DNA from: CAVOKN01 sp963696505
GTDB lineage: Bacteria; Pseudomonadota; Gammaproteobacteria; Burkholderiales; Rhodocyclaceae
Direction of reading: 5' to 3'
Assembly: GCA_963696505.1 (NCBI GenBank)
Contig: CAVOKN010000015.1
Coordinates: 1-41,522 of the forward strand
Length of the DNA: 41,522 nt
Part shown: positions 10,081 to 19,481 of the stretch, piece after piece
Numbering within the stretch: the first letter of the stretch is position 1
Layout: every line of letters begins with the position of its first letter
Position numbers and translations under genes: made by a program
The notes under the pieces: model-generated
Told to the model about the DNA's origin: nothing
Seen by the model: only the letters and a program-made list of their open reading frames with translations
The model's database searches: none

Positions 10081-10096
10081 TGCAAGCGCCGTGCCG
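10081..10096 (-). promoter_or_regulatory. sigma-54 (-24/-12) promoter of nifB
   Basis: On the minus strand the sequence CGGCACGGCGCTTGCA matches TGGCACG-N4-TTGCW with only the first base different, and has GG-N10-GC spacing. The predicted start near 10070 gives a leader of about 28 bases to the GTG at 10042. Two NifA boxes lie about 97 and 130 bp upstream. Confidence 0.85.
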
Positions 10097-10158
10097 GCCC
10101 ACGGTGCGACGCCAAGTCATTGAGCCAGATTGGATTTCGCTACGGGCGGGAAGGCCTT

Positions 10159-10174
10159 TGTGGCAAACCCCACA
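10159..10174 (-). promoter_or_regulatory. NifA box 1 upstream of nifB
   Basis: On the minus strand TGTGGGGTTTGCCACA is a perfect TGT-N10-ACA, centred about 97 bp before the predicted nifB transcription start. It lies in the gap between nifA and nifB. Confidence 0.78.
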
Positions 10175-10191
10175 GGGCCGGGAGCGGGCTT

Positions 10192-10207
10192 TGTGCCGAA
10201 GGCGACA
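10192..10207 (-). promoter_or_regulatory. NifA box 2 upstream of nifB
   Basis: On the minus strand TGTCGCCTTCGGCACA is a second perfect TGT-N10-ACA, centred about 130 bp before the predicted nifB start. The two boxes are 33 bp apart centre to centre, about three helical turns, placing them on the same DNA face. Confidence 0.75.
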
Positions 10208-10246
10208 GAGCGTCGCGCAGGCTCGGGCAACGCTAGCGGATCAAGC

Positions 10247-11812
<1,566 letters not shown>

Positions 11813-11855
11813 CGGGGCGGTCAAGGCGCGTTCGGGCGGGGAACTATGGACGTTG

Positions 11856-13502
11856 TCATGCGGCCTCCAGCGTTCGATGGTGGATCGGGAAGCGCAGGTG
11901 CATACGGCAGCCCTCCTGGTGACGCGAGTCGATCTCGATCAACCCCTCGTGCCGGTTGACGATCTCCTGGGTCACCGCAAGTCCCATGCCTGCGCTACCG
12001 CCGCGGTTGTGCTTGGTGGTGAAGAAGGGCTCGAACACGCGGCGCCGCAATTCCTCGGGGATGCCCGGCCCGCTATCCTCGACATAGACGCCCACCCCCT
12101 CGCCTTCGGGGCAGGTCAGGATACGCAGTTCCCTGGGTGCGGCGCGCTGTTCGCTCATCGCCTCGATGGCATTCTCGATGAGCTGCTTGAACACGTTGCG
12201 CAATTGCGTCGGCCGCCCCTGGACCGGCGCCAGCACCGGCGCCGGCTTCCATTCCACCGTCACGCCGGCGGCGAGCAGCCGGTCGGTGAGGAGCAGCAGC
12301 ACTTCGTGCAGCAGCTCGTTGATGTTCAACGGCACTTCGGCCTCCAGGGGCTCCAACGGCATCGAAGCACGCAGCGTCTCGATGGCACGGTTGCCCGCCG
12401 CCGCCGCCTCGCGCAGCACCCCGCCCAGCGCCAGGGCGTCGTGCTGCACGCCCCGCCGCCCCAGCATGTTGGCCGCCGCCTCGATCAGGTTGATCGGTCC
12501 CTGCAACTGGTAGATGGCCCCGGCGATGGCCTCGCGCAGGCTCTGCGTCAGTTCGCCCTCCGCCAGCAGGGCGCGCAGCGCGCTCATGCGCTGCTCCTCC
12601 TGCTGGCGCTTGATCAGGCTCACCTCGTTCATCACCAGCAGCATGTAGGCGCGGCGACGCGGTTCGAAGAAGGCGTCGGCCGCGGTGTCCTGGTCCTCGA
12701 TCCAGTTTCCAGAACAGGAGAACCAGCGCGGCGCTCGTCCGCCGGAACGGTCGCAGCGCACTTCCTGATTGACGAAGCCGCGACCGCTCGCCCGCGCCGC
12801 ATCGAACTCGGTGCCCAAGCTTGCGCGCAGCGCCGCCAGGATGTGGGCGGCGGGTTCGCCCACTCCCAGATCGCCGATGAGCTTCTTGTACTCGTGGTTG
12901 TCCAGCACCACCCGCTCGCGCTCGTCGAGCAGGGCGAAGGCCACCGGAGCGACGTCCACCACCGATTCGATCAGCGCCTTCTGGTTCTGCACCTGCCGCT
13001 CCAGACGCTGCTCCGCGGTGACGTCCCGGTGCATCCCGAGGTAATAGGCGGTGCCGCCCTCGGCGTCGAGGATGGGCGAGATGGTGAGTTCCGCCAGATA
13101 GCGCGAGCCGTCCTTGCGCCGGTTCAGCAGCCGCCCGGACCAGGTCTGCTGCGCCTGCAGCGTGCGCCACATGGCGTCGTAGACGGAGCGCGGCGTGGTC
13201 TTGAACGAGAGTATCGACTGGTTCTGGCCGAGGATCTCGGCCGGGCTGTAGCCGGTCACCTCGGCGAAGGCGCGGTTCGCGTACATCACGCGCGCCTGGG
13301 TGTTGGTGATCGAGATGGCGATCGCCGACTGTTCCACCGTCTCGAAGAACACTTGGGGCGGCAGGTGGCTGCCCCCCATGTCGAACACCCGCTCGAGCGT
13401 CTCGATGACCTGGCGCGGCGTGCTCTTGGGCAATGCGGCGATCATGCCCCGCAGCGATCCCGCCTGTTGGTCTGCCTCTCCCGCTTGTGCACTCTGCTTC
13501 AT
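11856..13502 (-). CDS. nifL: NifL, redox/nitrogen-sensing anti-activator of NifA
   Basis: NifL (548 residues) binds and inhibits NifA under O2 or fixed nitrogen. It has two PAS domains: PAS1 (about 50-165) with the FAD-type sequence NRRKDGSRYLAELTISPI, and PAS2 (about 175-290). A histidine-kinase-like module follows, with IYQLQGPINLIEAAANML in the H-box position, where no phospho-accepting His is seen, and then N, G1 and G2 ATP-binding boxes (VFKQLIENAIEAM, VEDSGPGIP, GGSAGMGLAV). Loss of kinase activity with retained nucleotide binding is typical of NifL. The ATG at 13502 is preceded only by a weak AAGGG. An open frame continues far upstream but would run through the regulatory region. It is co-transcribed with nifA. 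Confidence 0.93.
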   Translation of the reverse strand: MKQSAQAGEADQQAGSLRGMIAALPKSTPRQVIETLERVFDMGGSHLPPQVFFETVEQSAIAISITNTQARVMYANRAFAEVTGYSPAEILGQNQSILSFKTTPRSVYDAMWRTLQAQQTWSGRLLNRRKDGSRYLAELTISPILDAEGGTAYYLGMHRDVTAEQRLERQVQNQKALIESVVDVAPVAFALLDERERVVLDNHEYKKLIGDLGVGEPAAHILAALRASLGTEFDAARASGRGFVNQEVRCDRSGGRAPRWFSCSGNWIEDQDTAADAFFEPRRRAYMLLVMNEVSLIKRQQEEQRMSALRALLAEGELTQSLREAIAGAIYQLQGPINLIEAAANMLGRRGVQHDALALGGVLREAAAAGNRAIETLRASMPLEPLEAEVPLNINELLHEVLLLLTDRLLAAGVTVEWKPAPVLAPVQGRPTQLRNVFKQLIENAIEAMSEQRAAPRELRILTCPEGEGVGVYVEDSGPGIPEELRRRVFEPFFTTKHNRGGSAGMGLAVTQEIVNRHEGLIEIDSRHQEGCRMHLRFPIHHRTLEAA

Positions 13503-13616
13503 GATGGCGCTGACCCTTGGTCTGGTTGTCCCATGCGGCACCGCTAAGGCACCGCACCCTCCCCGGCACCGACCGGCAACGCTCTTGGCGGCGCACGCGG
13601 TCCGGCTCGGAGCGCC

Positions 13617-13633
13617 AAGCAAGAAGCGCACCG
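13617..13633 (-). promoter_or_regulatory. candidate sigma-54 promoter of nifLA
   Basis: On the minus strand GCGGTGCGCTTCTTGCTT has GG-N10-GC spacing and the -12 part TTGCT, with two differences in GGCACG (GGTGCG). A start near 13607 would leave a leader of about 105 bases to nifL. The NifA box at 13699-13714 would then sit about 99 bp upstream. Confidence 0.5.
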
Positions 13634-13698
13634 CTGCCCCGCAGGAGCTGACTCCCCGCTGCGCCCTCTGAAACGGTGCCGGGAGCGCCAGAGCGGCT

Positions 13699-13714
13699 TG
13701 TCGCGTTTGCGACA
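13699..13714. promoter_or_regulatory. NifA box shared by divergent nifL and rnfA promoters
   Basis: TGTCGCGTTTGCGACA is a perfect TGT-N10-ACA. It lies about 142 bp upstream of the rnfA start predicted from 13822-13837 and about 99 bp upstream of the candidate nifL start, so one enhancer could serve both directions. Confidence 0.7.
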
Positions 13715-13787
13715 GGCCCCGTAGCAGCGTCCGTATTGCCACACCCGCGCGCCCCGTTCCGCGCCCCGCCGGCGGTCCAAAGCCCTT

Positions 13788-13804
13788 GAATTGCAGCGCA
13801 ATTC
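13788..13804. promoter_or_regulatory. perfect inverted repeat between NifA box and rnfA promoter
   Basis: GAATTGC-AGC-GCAATTC has 7-bp arms with a 3-base centre. It is AT-richer than its surroundings and lies just upstream of the rnfA sigma-54 element, about where a DNA-bending protein or a repressor would act. The binder is unknown. Confidence 0.4.
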
Positions 13805-13821
13805 GCCTGCTGCGGCGTGAC

Positions 13822-13837
13822 TGGCACAGGGCGTGCA
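13822..13837 (+). promoter_or_regulatory. sigma-54 (-24/-12) promoter of the rnf operon
   Basis: TGGCACAGGGCGTGCA has GG (13823-13824) and GC (13835-13836) at the correct 10-base spacing, with TGGCAC fully conserved. The predicted start near 13848 is 15 bases before the rnfA ATG, giving a very short leader. Confidence 0.78.
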
Positions 13838-13862
13838 AGATGCATCGCCGAGAGCCACCACC

Positions 13863-14453
13863 ATGAGCGAATTCCTCCTTCTTCTGCTCGGCACCGCGCT
13901 GGTCAACAACGTTGTGCTGGTCAAGTTCCTCGGACTGTGTCCCTTCCTCGGCGTATCGAAGAAGATCGACACCGCAATCGGCATGGGACTGGCCACCACC
14001 TTCGTCCTGACGCTGGCATCTGCCGCCACCTGGATGCTGGAGCACTGGGTGCTCGCCCCGCTGGACATCGGCTACCTGCGCATCCTCGGCTTCATTCTGG
14101 TCATCGCGGCGGCAGTCCAGTTCACCGAAATGGTGATTCGCAAGACCAGCCCCGCCCTGCACCAGGTACTGGGCATCTACCTGCCGCTGATCACCACCAA
14201 CTGCGCAGTGCTCGGCGTGGCCCTGCTGAACGCCCAGGAGCAGGCGGGCTTCGTCCGCAGCCTGCTCTATGGCTTCGGCTCCGCCGCCGGCTTCACCCTG
14301 GTAATGATGATGTTCGCCGGCCTGCGCGAGCGCCTCGCCCTGGCCGCGGTGCCAGCGGCTTTCGCCGGCGCACCCATCGGATTGGTCGTTGCCGGCCTGT
14401 TGTCGCTCGCGTTCATGGGCTTCGCCGGTCTGAACCTCGGAACCGCTCACTAG
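13863..14453 (+). CDS. rnfA: Rnf complex subunit A (membrane)
   Basis: RnfA (196 residues) is one of the two homologous integral membrane subunits (A and E) of the Rnf complex. The complex uses the membrane ion gradient to drive reverse electron flow from NADH to ferredoxin, or runs the other way. Six hydrophobic segments and the conserved opening LLLLLGTALVNNVVLVKFLGLCPFLG are seen; the Cys in LGLCPF and the one in TTNCAVLG are family-conserved and help hold an intramembrane iron-sulfur centre. It is the first gene of a seven-gene operon behind a sigma-54/NifA promoter, so nitrogenase electron supply is its probable role here. Confidence 0.95.
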   Translation: MSEFLLLLLGTALVNNVVLVKFLGLCPFLGVSKKIDTAIGMGLATTFVLTLASAATWMLEHWVLAPLDIGYLRILGFILVIAAAVQFTEMVIRKTSPALHQVLGIYLPLITTNCAVLGVALLNAQEQAGFVRSLLYGFGSAAGFTLVMMMFAGLRERLALAAVPAAFAGAPIGLVVAGLLSLAFMGFAGLNLGTAH

Positions 14454-14469
14454 AAAGGGAACAAACCTC

Positions 14470-15006
14470 ATGCTCGCCGCCCTCTCCAGCCTGACTTTGC
14501 TCGGTGCCGGCCTCGGCCTGGTGCTGGGAATCGCCGCGCGCCGCTTCAAGGTGGAGGAAGGCGGACTGGCGACCGAACTGGAGGCCATGATGCCCGGCTC
14601 CCAGTGCGGCCAGTGCGGCTTCCCCGGCTGCGCCGGCGCCGCGGCGGCGCTGGCTGCCGGCAAGGCTCCTGTCACCCTGTGCCCGCCGGGCGGACGTGCG
14701 CTGGCTCTGGCGCTGGCGGCACGCCTCGGCGTGGAAGCCGACCTCTCCGGTGTCGCCGAAGCAATGCCCATGCTGGCGGCCGTCGACGAGGACATCTGCA
14801 TCGGTTGCACCAAGTGCTTCAAGGTCTGCCCCACCGATGCCATCGTCGGCGCCGTCCGGCAGATCCACGGCGTGCTGCGCGAAGCCTGCACTGGATGCGG
14901 CAAGTGCGTGCACATCTGCCCGACCGAATCGGTTCGCCTGGAGCCGATTCCCGTCACTCTGCAGTCCTGGTACTGGCAGCGGCCTGCTGCCGTGGCAACG
15001 GCGTGA
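14470..15006 (+). CDS. rnfB: Rnf complex subunit B (iron-sulfur)
   Basis: RnfB (178 residues) has an N-terminal membrane anchor, a GSQCGQCGFPGCAGAAAAL four-Cys cluster domain, and two ferredoxin-type 4Fe-4S motifs, CIGCTKCFKVCP and CTGCGKCVHICP. It is the likely docking site for ferredoxin on the cytoplasmic side. It lies 16 bases after rnfA with AAAGGGA upstream of the ATG. The length is that of short proteobacterial RnfB proteins, without the additional clusters of Clostridium RnfB. Confidence 0.95.
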   Translation: MLAALSSLTLLGAGLGLVLGIAARRFKVEEGGLATELEAMMPGSQCGQCGFPGCAGAAAALAAGKAPVTLCPPGGRALALALAARLGVEADLSGVAEAMPMLAAVDEDICIGCTKCFKVCPTDAIVGAVRQIHGVLREACTGCGKCVHICPTESVRLEPIPVTLQSWYWQRPAAVATA

Positions 15007-15028
15007 GCGGACGCGGAGACCAAGCGAT

Positions 15029-16525
15029 ATGAATAGCCCCTCCGTCGGCTGGCTGAAGCGCCTGTCGTTGAACTGGGGCGTGCATCCCGACGCCCGCAAG
15101 CGGCCGGCGGCGGACGTCCCTATCTCGCTCCTGCCCCTGCCCAAGCACCTTCACCTGCCGCTGCAGCAGCACGTCGGCGCGGCGGCGCGGCCGGTGGTGA
15201 CGGTGGGCCAGCGGGTGCGCAAGGGCCAGTTGCTGGCCCAGGCGCATGGCAACATCTCGGCGCCGCTGCACGCCCCTACCTCGGGCGTAGTGGCCGCGAT
15301 CGCCGACTTCCCGGCGCCCCACCCCTCCGGCCTGACCGCACCCGCCATCACCCTCGATGCGGACGGCGAAGAGCGCTGGATCGAACTCGACCCGCCCGCC
15401 GATCCCTTCGCCCTTTCGCCCCACGACGTCGCGGCGCGGGTCGCCGCCGCAGGCGTAGTGGGCATGGGCGGCGCCACCTTCCCCGCGGCGGTCAAGCTGG
15501 CGCTGGGGCGGCGTGTAGAGGTCGGCACCCTGGTGATCAACGGCGGCGAGTGCGAGCCCTATCTGTCCTGCGACGACCGCCTGATGCGCGAGCGCGCGGC
15601 CGACGTGGTCGATGGCATGCGCATCATCCGCCACGCCATCGGCGCGCGGGAGATCCTGTGCGGCATCGAGGACAACAAGCCCGAGGCGCTGGCGGCGATG
15701 CGCGAGGCGGCAGCGCCCTTCGGGGAGGTGAGGGTCGTTTCCGTGCCGAGCCGCTACCCCATGGGCTCGGACAAACAGCTGATCCAGGTCCTGACCGGAA
15801 AGGAAGTACCGGCCGAGGGCCGCGCCGCGGACGTGGGCGTGCTCGTGCACAACGTCGGCACCGCCAATGCCGTGCATCGCGCGTTACGCCGCGGCGAGCC
15901 GCTGGTGTCGCGCATCGTGACGGTGAATGGCGGCGCGGTGGCCTTGCCGTGCAACCTGGAAGTGCCGCTCGGCGCGATGCTCAGCGTATTGCTGGAACAC
16001 TGCGGGGGCTATGTCGAACAGCCGGCGCGGCTGGTGATGGGCGGGCCGATGATGGGCCACCCGCTCGCCTCGGCCGATGTTCCCGTCATCAAGGGAACCA
16101 GCGGCATCCTGGCGCTGACCCGCGCCGAAGTCGAACGAGCGCGCGAGGCGCCCTGCATCCGCTGCGCGAGCTGCGTGAACGCATGCCCGATGCATCTTAT
16201 GCCGCTGGAGATGTCGGCGCTGATCCGCGCCGGCGAGCTGGAGGCGGCGGTGAACTGGGGCCTCAAGGACTGCATCGCCTGCGGTGCCTGCTCCTACGTC
16301 TGCCCGGCCCACATACCGCTGGTGCATTACTTCGACCACGCCAAGGGCGAACTGGCGTCTCGCGAGCGAGCAAAGATGAAGCAGGAGGCCGCCCGCCAGC
16401 TCGCCGAACAGCGCAGCCTGCGCATGGCCCGCGAGGCGCAGGAGAAGGCCGAGGCGGCGGCGCGGCGCAAGGCCGAGCGCGAGCGCACCAAGGCGGCAAA
16501 GGCGACTGCGCCGACCAGCGCATGA
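15029..16525 (+). CDS. rnfC: Rnf complex subunit C (NADH/FMN and 4Fe-4S)
   Basis: RnfC (498 residues) is the peripheral NADH-oxidising subunit. A barrel-sandwich N-terminal part is followed by an NADH/FMN-binding region resembling the 51-kDa subunit of complex I (GMGGATFPAAVKL, NGGECEPYLSCDDRLMRE) and two 4Fe-4S motifs, CIRCASCVNACP and CIACGACSYVCP. The C-terminal 50 residues are an Ala/Lys/Glu/Arg-rich, probably coiled or disordered, tail. GGAGA upstream supports the ATG at 15029. Confidence 0.95.
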   Translation: MNSPSVGWLKRLSLNWGVHPDARKRPAADVPISLLPLPKHLHLPLQQHVGAAARPVVTVGQRVRKGQLLAQAHGNISAPLHAPTSGVVAAIADFPAPHPSGLTAPAITLDADGEERWIELDPPADPFALSPHDVAARVAAAGVVGMGGATFPAAVKLALGRRVEVGTLVINGGECEPYLSCDDRLMRERAADVVDGMRIIRHAIGAREILCGIEDNKPEALAAMREAAAPFGEVRVVSVPSRYPMGSDKQLIQVLTGKEVPAEGRAADVGVLVHNVGTANAVHRALRRGEPLVSRIVTVNGGAVALPCNLEVPLGAMLSVLLEHCGGYVEQPARLVMGGPMMGHPLASADVPVIKGTSGILALTRAEVERAREAPCIRCASCVNACPMHLMPLEMSALIRAGELEAAVNWGLKDCIACGACSYVCPAHIPLVHYFDHAKGELASRERAKMKQEAARQLAEQRSLRMAREAQEKAEAAARRKAERERTKAAKATAPTSA

Positions 16526-16550
16526 CGAACGATCTAAACCCCCGGCGCCG

Positions 16551-17651
16551 ATGAGCGCACTGGCCCACGCCCCCCACGCCCACGCCGGCACCTCGGTGCG
16601 GCGCATCATGCTGAGCGTGATCGCCGCCCTGCTCCCGGCGACTCTCTACGGATTCTGGCTCTACGGCTGGCCCGCTTTCATCCTGTGGTGCGTAACCGTC
16701 GGCAGCGCGGTCCTCGGCGAAGCCTTTGCCCTGCGGCTGGCGGAGCATCCGGTGCGGGTGCCCCTGGCGGATGGCTCCGTTGTGCTCACCGGCTGGCTGC
16801 TGGCGCTGTCGCTGCCACCCTGGGCGCCGTGGTGGATCGGTGCCCTCGGCGGCGCTTTTGCCGCCATCGTCGGCAAGCAGGTGTTCGGCGGCATCGGCCA
16901 GAACCTGTTCAATCCGGCGATGATCGCCCGCGTCGCGCTGCTGATCTCCTTTCCGCTCGAGATGACGCAGTGGGTGCCGCCGGCGCCGCTGTTCACCGAG
17001 GCCGCGCCCGGCTTGATGCAGGCGCTCTCGATCACCTTCCTCGGCCTGCCCGATGCCGACGCCGTGACCAGCGCCTCGCTGCTGGGCCACGTCAAGACCG
17101 AGCTTTCGCGCGGCGTTGCGCTGGGTGCCGCACTGCAGGGGCATGCCGGCGCGGCCGCGACGCTGGGCGGGATGCGTCCCGGCAGCCTGGGAGAGACCTC
17201 GGCACTGCTGCTGCTCGCGGGCGGCCTCGTGCTGCTGTGGCGGCGCGTGTTCACCTGGCATATCCCTTTGGCGATGCTGGCGGCGGTGGCGCTGCCGGCG
17301 GCGGCGCTGCACGCCCTCGATCCCCAGCGTTACGCCGGGCCAGAGGTGCATCTGCTTTCCGGCGGGTTGATGCTGGGGGCATGGTTCATCGCCACCGACC
17401 CGGTCACCTCCCCCAGCAGCCGCGGCGGCCAGTTGCTGTTCGGCGCCGGCTGCGGGGCGCTGACTTTCGTCATCCGCACCTGGGGCGGCTATCCCGAGGG
17501 CGTGGCCTTCGCCGTGCTGCTCATGAACGCGGTGACGCCGGTGATCGACCGCTACGTCAAGCCGCGCATCTACGGCCGCACCCACAAGGGCGAGGGCTTC
17601 GCGCCGCCGCCGCGCAAATGGCTGCGGCTGCGGCGCCGGGGGCTGCCATGA
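16551..17651 (+). CDS. rnfD: Rnf complex subunit D (membrane, flavinylated family)
   Basis: RnfD (366 residues) has about nine hydrophobic segments. In the family a threonine in a S/T-x-A-T-P-L motif carries covalent FMN attached by ApbE. Here the corresponding stretch at residues 173-178 reads TSASLL, with serine at the acceptor position. Other conserved parts, such as FGGIGQNLFNPAMIARV and ATDPVTSPSS, are intact, so the protein is probably functional. Its stop overlaps the rnfG start (ATGA), indicating coupling. Confidence 0.94.
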   Translation: MSALAHAPHAHAGTSVRRIMLSVIAALLPATLYGFWLYGWPAFILWCVTVGSAVLGEAFALRLAEHPVRVPLADGSVVLTGWLLALSLPPWAPWWIGALGGAFAAIVGKQVFGGIGQNLFNPAMIARVALLISFPLEMTQWVPPAPLFTEAAPGLMQALSITFLGLPDADAVTSASLLGHVKTELSRGVALGAALQGHAGAAATLGGMRPGSLGETSALLLLAGGLVLLWRRVFTWHIPLAMLAAVALPAAALHALDPQRYAGPEVHLLSGGLMLGAWFIATDPVTSPSSRGGQLLFGAGCGALTFVIRTWGGYPEGVAFAVLLMNAVTPVIDRYVKPRIYGRTHKGEGFAPPPRKWLRLRRRGLP

Positions 17652-18298
17652 AGCTCGCCGACCTGCGCAGCCGGGTCGGCTACCAGGCCGGCCTGCTGGG
17701 GGCGGTGGCGCTCGCCGCGACGGCGGCGCTCGGGCTGGCCAATCAGCAGACCAAGGAGCCCATCGCCGCCGCCCAGGCGCGCGACCTCCAGGACTCGCTG
17801 CGCCAGGTGCTCCCGTCGGAGCGTTTCGACAACGATCTGGTGCGCGACACCATCGACGTCAAGGGCAACCAAGGCAGCACGCTGGTCTACCGCGGGTCGC
17901 TCGGCGGCGAGTTCTCGGGGGCGGTATTTGGCGTCAGCAGCCGCGGCTATGCCGGACCAATAGACCTGGTGATGGCGGTGGACAAGGACGGCACCGTGCT
18001 CGGCGTGCGCGTCACGCGCCACACCGAGACGCCCGGTCTGGGCGACAAGATCGAGGCCGCCAAGGACGACTGGATTCACGACTTCGAAGGCAAGTCCCTC
18101 GGCGCTCCAGCGCCGCAGCGCTGGCAGGTGAAGAAGGACGGCGGCGACTTCGACCAGTTCGCCGGCGCCACCATCACGCCACGGGCGGTGGTCAAGGCGG
18201 TGCGCCAAGGCCTGGAGTTCTACGCCGCCCACCGCGAGACGATCGCCGCCGGCGGCCCGCCCGCGGCGAGCGCGCGCGTCGAGGAGAAATCGCGATGA
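17648..18298 (+). CDS. rnfG: Rnf complex subunit G (covalent FMN)
   Basis: RnfG (216 residues) has one N-terminal transmembrane helix (about 14-31) and a periplasmic FMN-binding domain. The flavinylation motif is AGATITPR at 172-179, with T177 the expected FMN acceptor; the first position is Ala rather than the usual Ser. TETPGLGDKI is also conserved. It overlaps rnfD at the start and rnfE at the end by ATGA junctions. Confidence 0.94.
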   Translation: MKLADLRSRVGYQAGLLGAVALAATAALGLANQQTKEPIAAAQARDLQDSLRQVLPSERFDNDLVRDTIDVKGNQGSTLVYRGSLGGEFSGAVFGVSSRGYAGPIDLVMAVDKDGTVLGVRVTRHTETPGLGDKIEAAKDDWIHDFEGKSLGAPAPQRWQVKKDGGDFDQFAGATITPRAVVKAVRQGLEFYAAHRETIAAGGPPAASARVEEKSR

Positions 18299-18975
18299 GC
18301 AGCGAATACGGCAATCTGATGCGCGACGGCCTGTGGAGCAAGAACGTCGTGTTCGCCCAGTTGCTCGCCATGTGCCCGGCGATGGCGGTCACCGGCAGCG
18401 CCACCAACGGCCTGGGCATGGGGCTCGCCACCACCGCCGTACTGGTGGTGTCCAACGCGCTGGTCTCTTCGTTGCGGCACCTCGTCAGCAATGACGTGCG
18501 GATTCCCGTGTTCGTCGTGCTGATCGCCACCCTGGTGACGATCGTGGACATGTCGCTCAACGCCTGGCTGCACGAGCTGTACAAGGTCCTGGGCCTGTTC
18601 ATCGCGCTGATCGTGGTGAATTGCGCGATCCTCGGCCGCGCCGAGGCCTACGCCTCGCGCTCGCCGGTGCTCGCCTCGGCCGTCGATGGCCTGGCCATGG
18701 GCCTGGGATTCACGGTGGCGCTCACCCTGATCGGCGCGATCCGCGAGGTGCTGGGCAGCGGCACCCTGTTCGCCAACGCCCACCTGCTGCTGGGCGAAGC
18801 CTTCGCGTTCATGGAGCTGCGCCTGATCCCCGACTACAAGGGCGTGCTGCTGATGATCCTGCCCCCCGGCGGCTTCCTGGCACTGGGTTTCCTGCTGGCG
18901 GCCAAGCGCGTGATGGAGGCGAAGTTCGCCGCCCGCGGCGCGGCCGGCGCTCCCCAGCCGCTGACTTCCGTCTGA
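18295..18975 (+). CDS. rnfE: Rnf complex subunit E (membrane)
   Basis: RnfE (226 residues) is the second integral membrane subunit and a paralogue of RnfA. Six hydrophobic segments are seen, with LLAMCPAMAV and VVNCAILGRAEA holding the Cys residues that match those in RnfA. It starts inside the rnfG stop codon and is followed by rnfH after 7 bases. Confidence 0.95.
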   Translation: MSSEYGNLMRDGLWSKNVVFAQLLAMCPAMAVTGSATNGLGMGLATTAVLVVSNALVSSLRHLVSNDVRIPVFVVLIATLVTIVDMSLNAWLHELYKVLGLFIALIVVNCAILGRAEAYASRSPVLASAVDGLAMGLGFTVALTLIGAIREVLGSGTLFANAHLLLGEAFAFMELRLIPDYKGVLLMILPPGGFLALGFLLAAKRVMEAKFAARGAAGAPQPLTSV

Positions 18976-18982
18976 GGCCACC

Positions 18983-19258
18983 ATGCAGGTCAGCGTCACC
19001 TACAACGAACCGCCCCAGCAGATCTGGCTGCGCATCGAGGTACCGGAGGAATGCAACATCGCCCAGGCGATCGAGCAGTCCGGCATCCTGAAAAGCTTCC
19101 CCCACATCGACCTGGAGGCCCAGAAGGTCGGCATCTTCGGCAAGCTCGTGCCGCTCGATGCGCGTCTGCGCGCAGGCGATCGCGTCGAGATCTACCGCGC
19201 CATCGTCTGCGACCCGGCTACCGTTCCGAGGCGCGCCGGCGAGGATGACGAAGAGTGA
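18983..19258 (+). CDS. rnfH: RnfH, small beta-grasp protein
   Basis: RnfH (91 residues) is a ubiquitin-like beta-grasp protein common at the end of nif-linked rnf operons and also found as the toxin-operon-like RnfH/RatB. Conserved features are YNEPPQQIWLRIEVPEECN, KVGIFGKLVPLDARLRAGDRVEIYR and the acidic end. Its exact role in Rnf assembly or function is not known. Confidence 0.92.
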   Translation: MQVSVTYNEPPQQIWLRIEVPEECNIAQAIEQSGILKSFPHIDLEAQKVGIFGKLVPLDARLRAGDRVEIYRAIVCDPATVPRRAGEDDEE

Positions 19259-19445
19259 CTCTTGGTCGCGCAGCGTGGTTTCGCCGATGGTGACCATCAA
19301 CGACTCCACGGCTTTCCCGTGGGGCGGGCATGGCCCGCCCTACCTGCTGCGCCCCCACAGCAAACACCTGATCGACACCATCAACGCGAGCGAAACCTTG
19401 TTCCCACGCACCGATCTGCGCCTCGTCCTGAAACTGGGCGCATGA
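19245..19445 (+). CDS. small unknown protein at the end of the rnf operon
   Basis: An ORF of 66 codons overlaps the rnfH stop (ATG at 19245, inside the last codons of rnfH). A shorter form starting MVTINDSTAFPWG at 19287 is equally possible. The protein part PWGGHGPPYLLRPHSKHLIDTINASETLFPRTDLRLVLKLG looks like real coding sequence. It is not a membrane protein, has no Cys, and I do not recognise a family. Overlap with rnfH suggests translation as the last gene of the operon. It ends 37 bp from the convergent ggt gene. Confidence 0.6.
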   Translation: MTKSDSWSRSVVSPMVTINDSTAFPWGGHGPPYLLRPHSKHLIDTINASETLFPRTDLRLVLKLGA

Positions 19446-19481
19446 CAGAATCCGCGAGATCTGCTTCTCTGAAGGTCCGCG

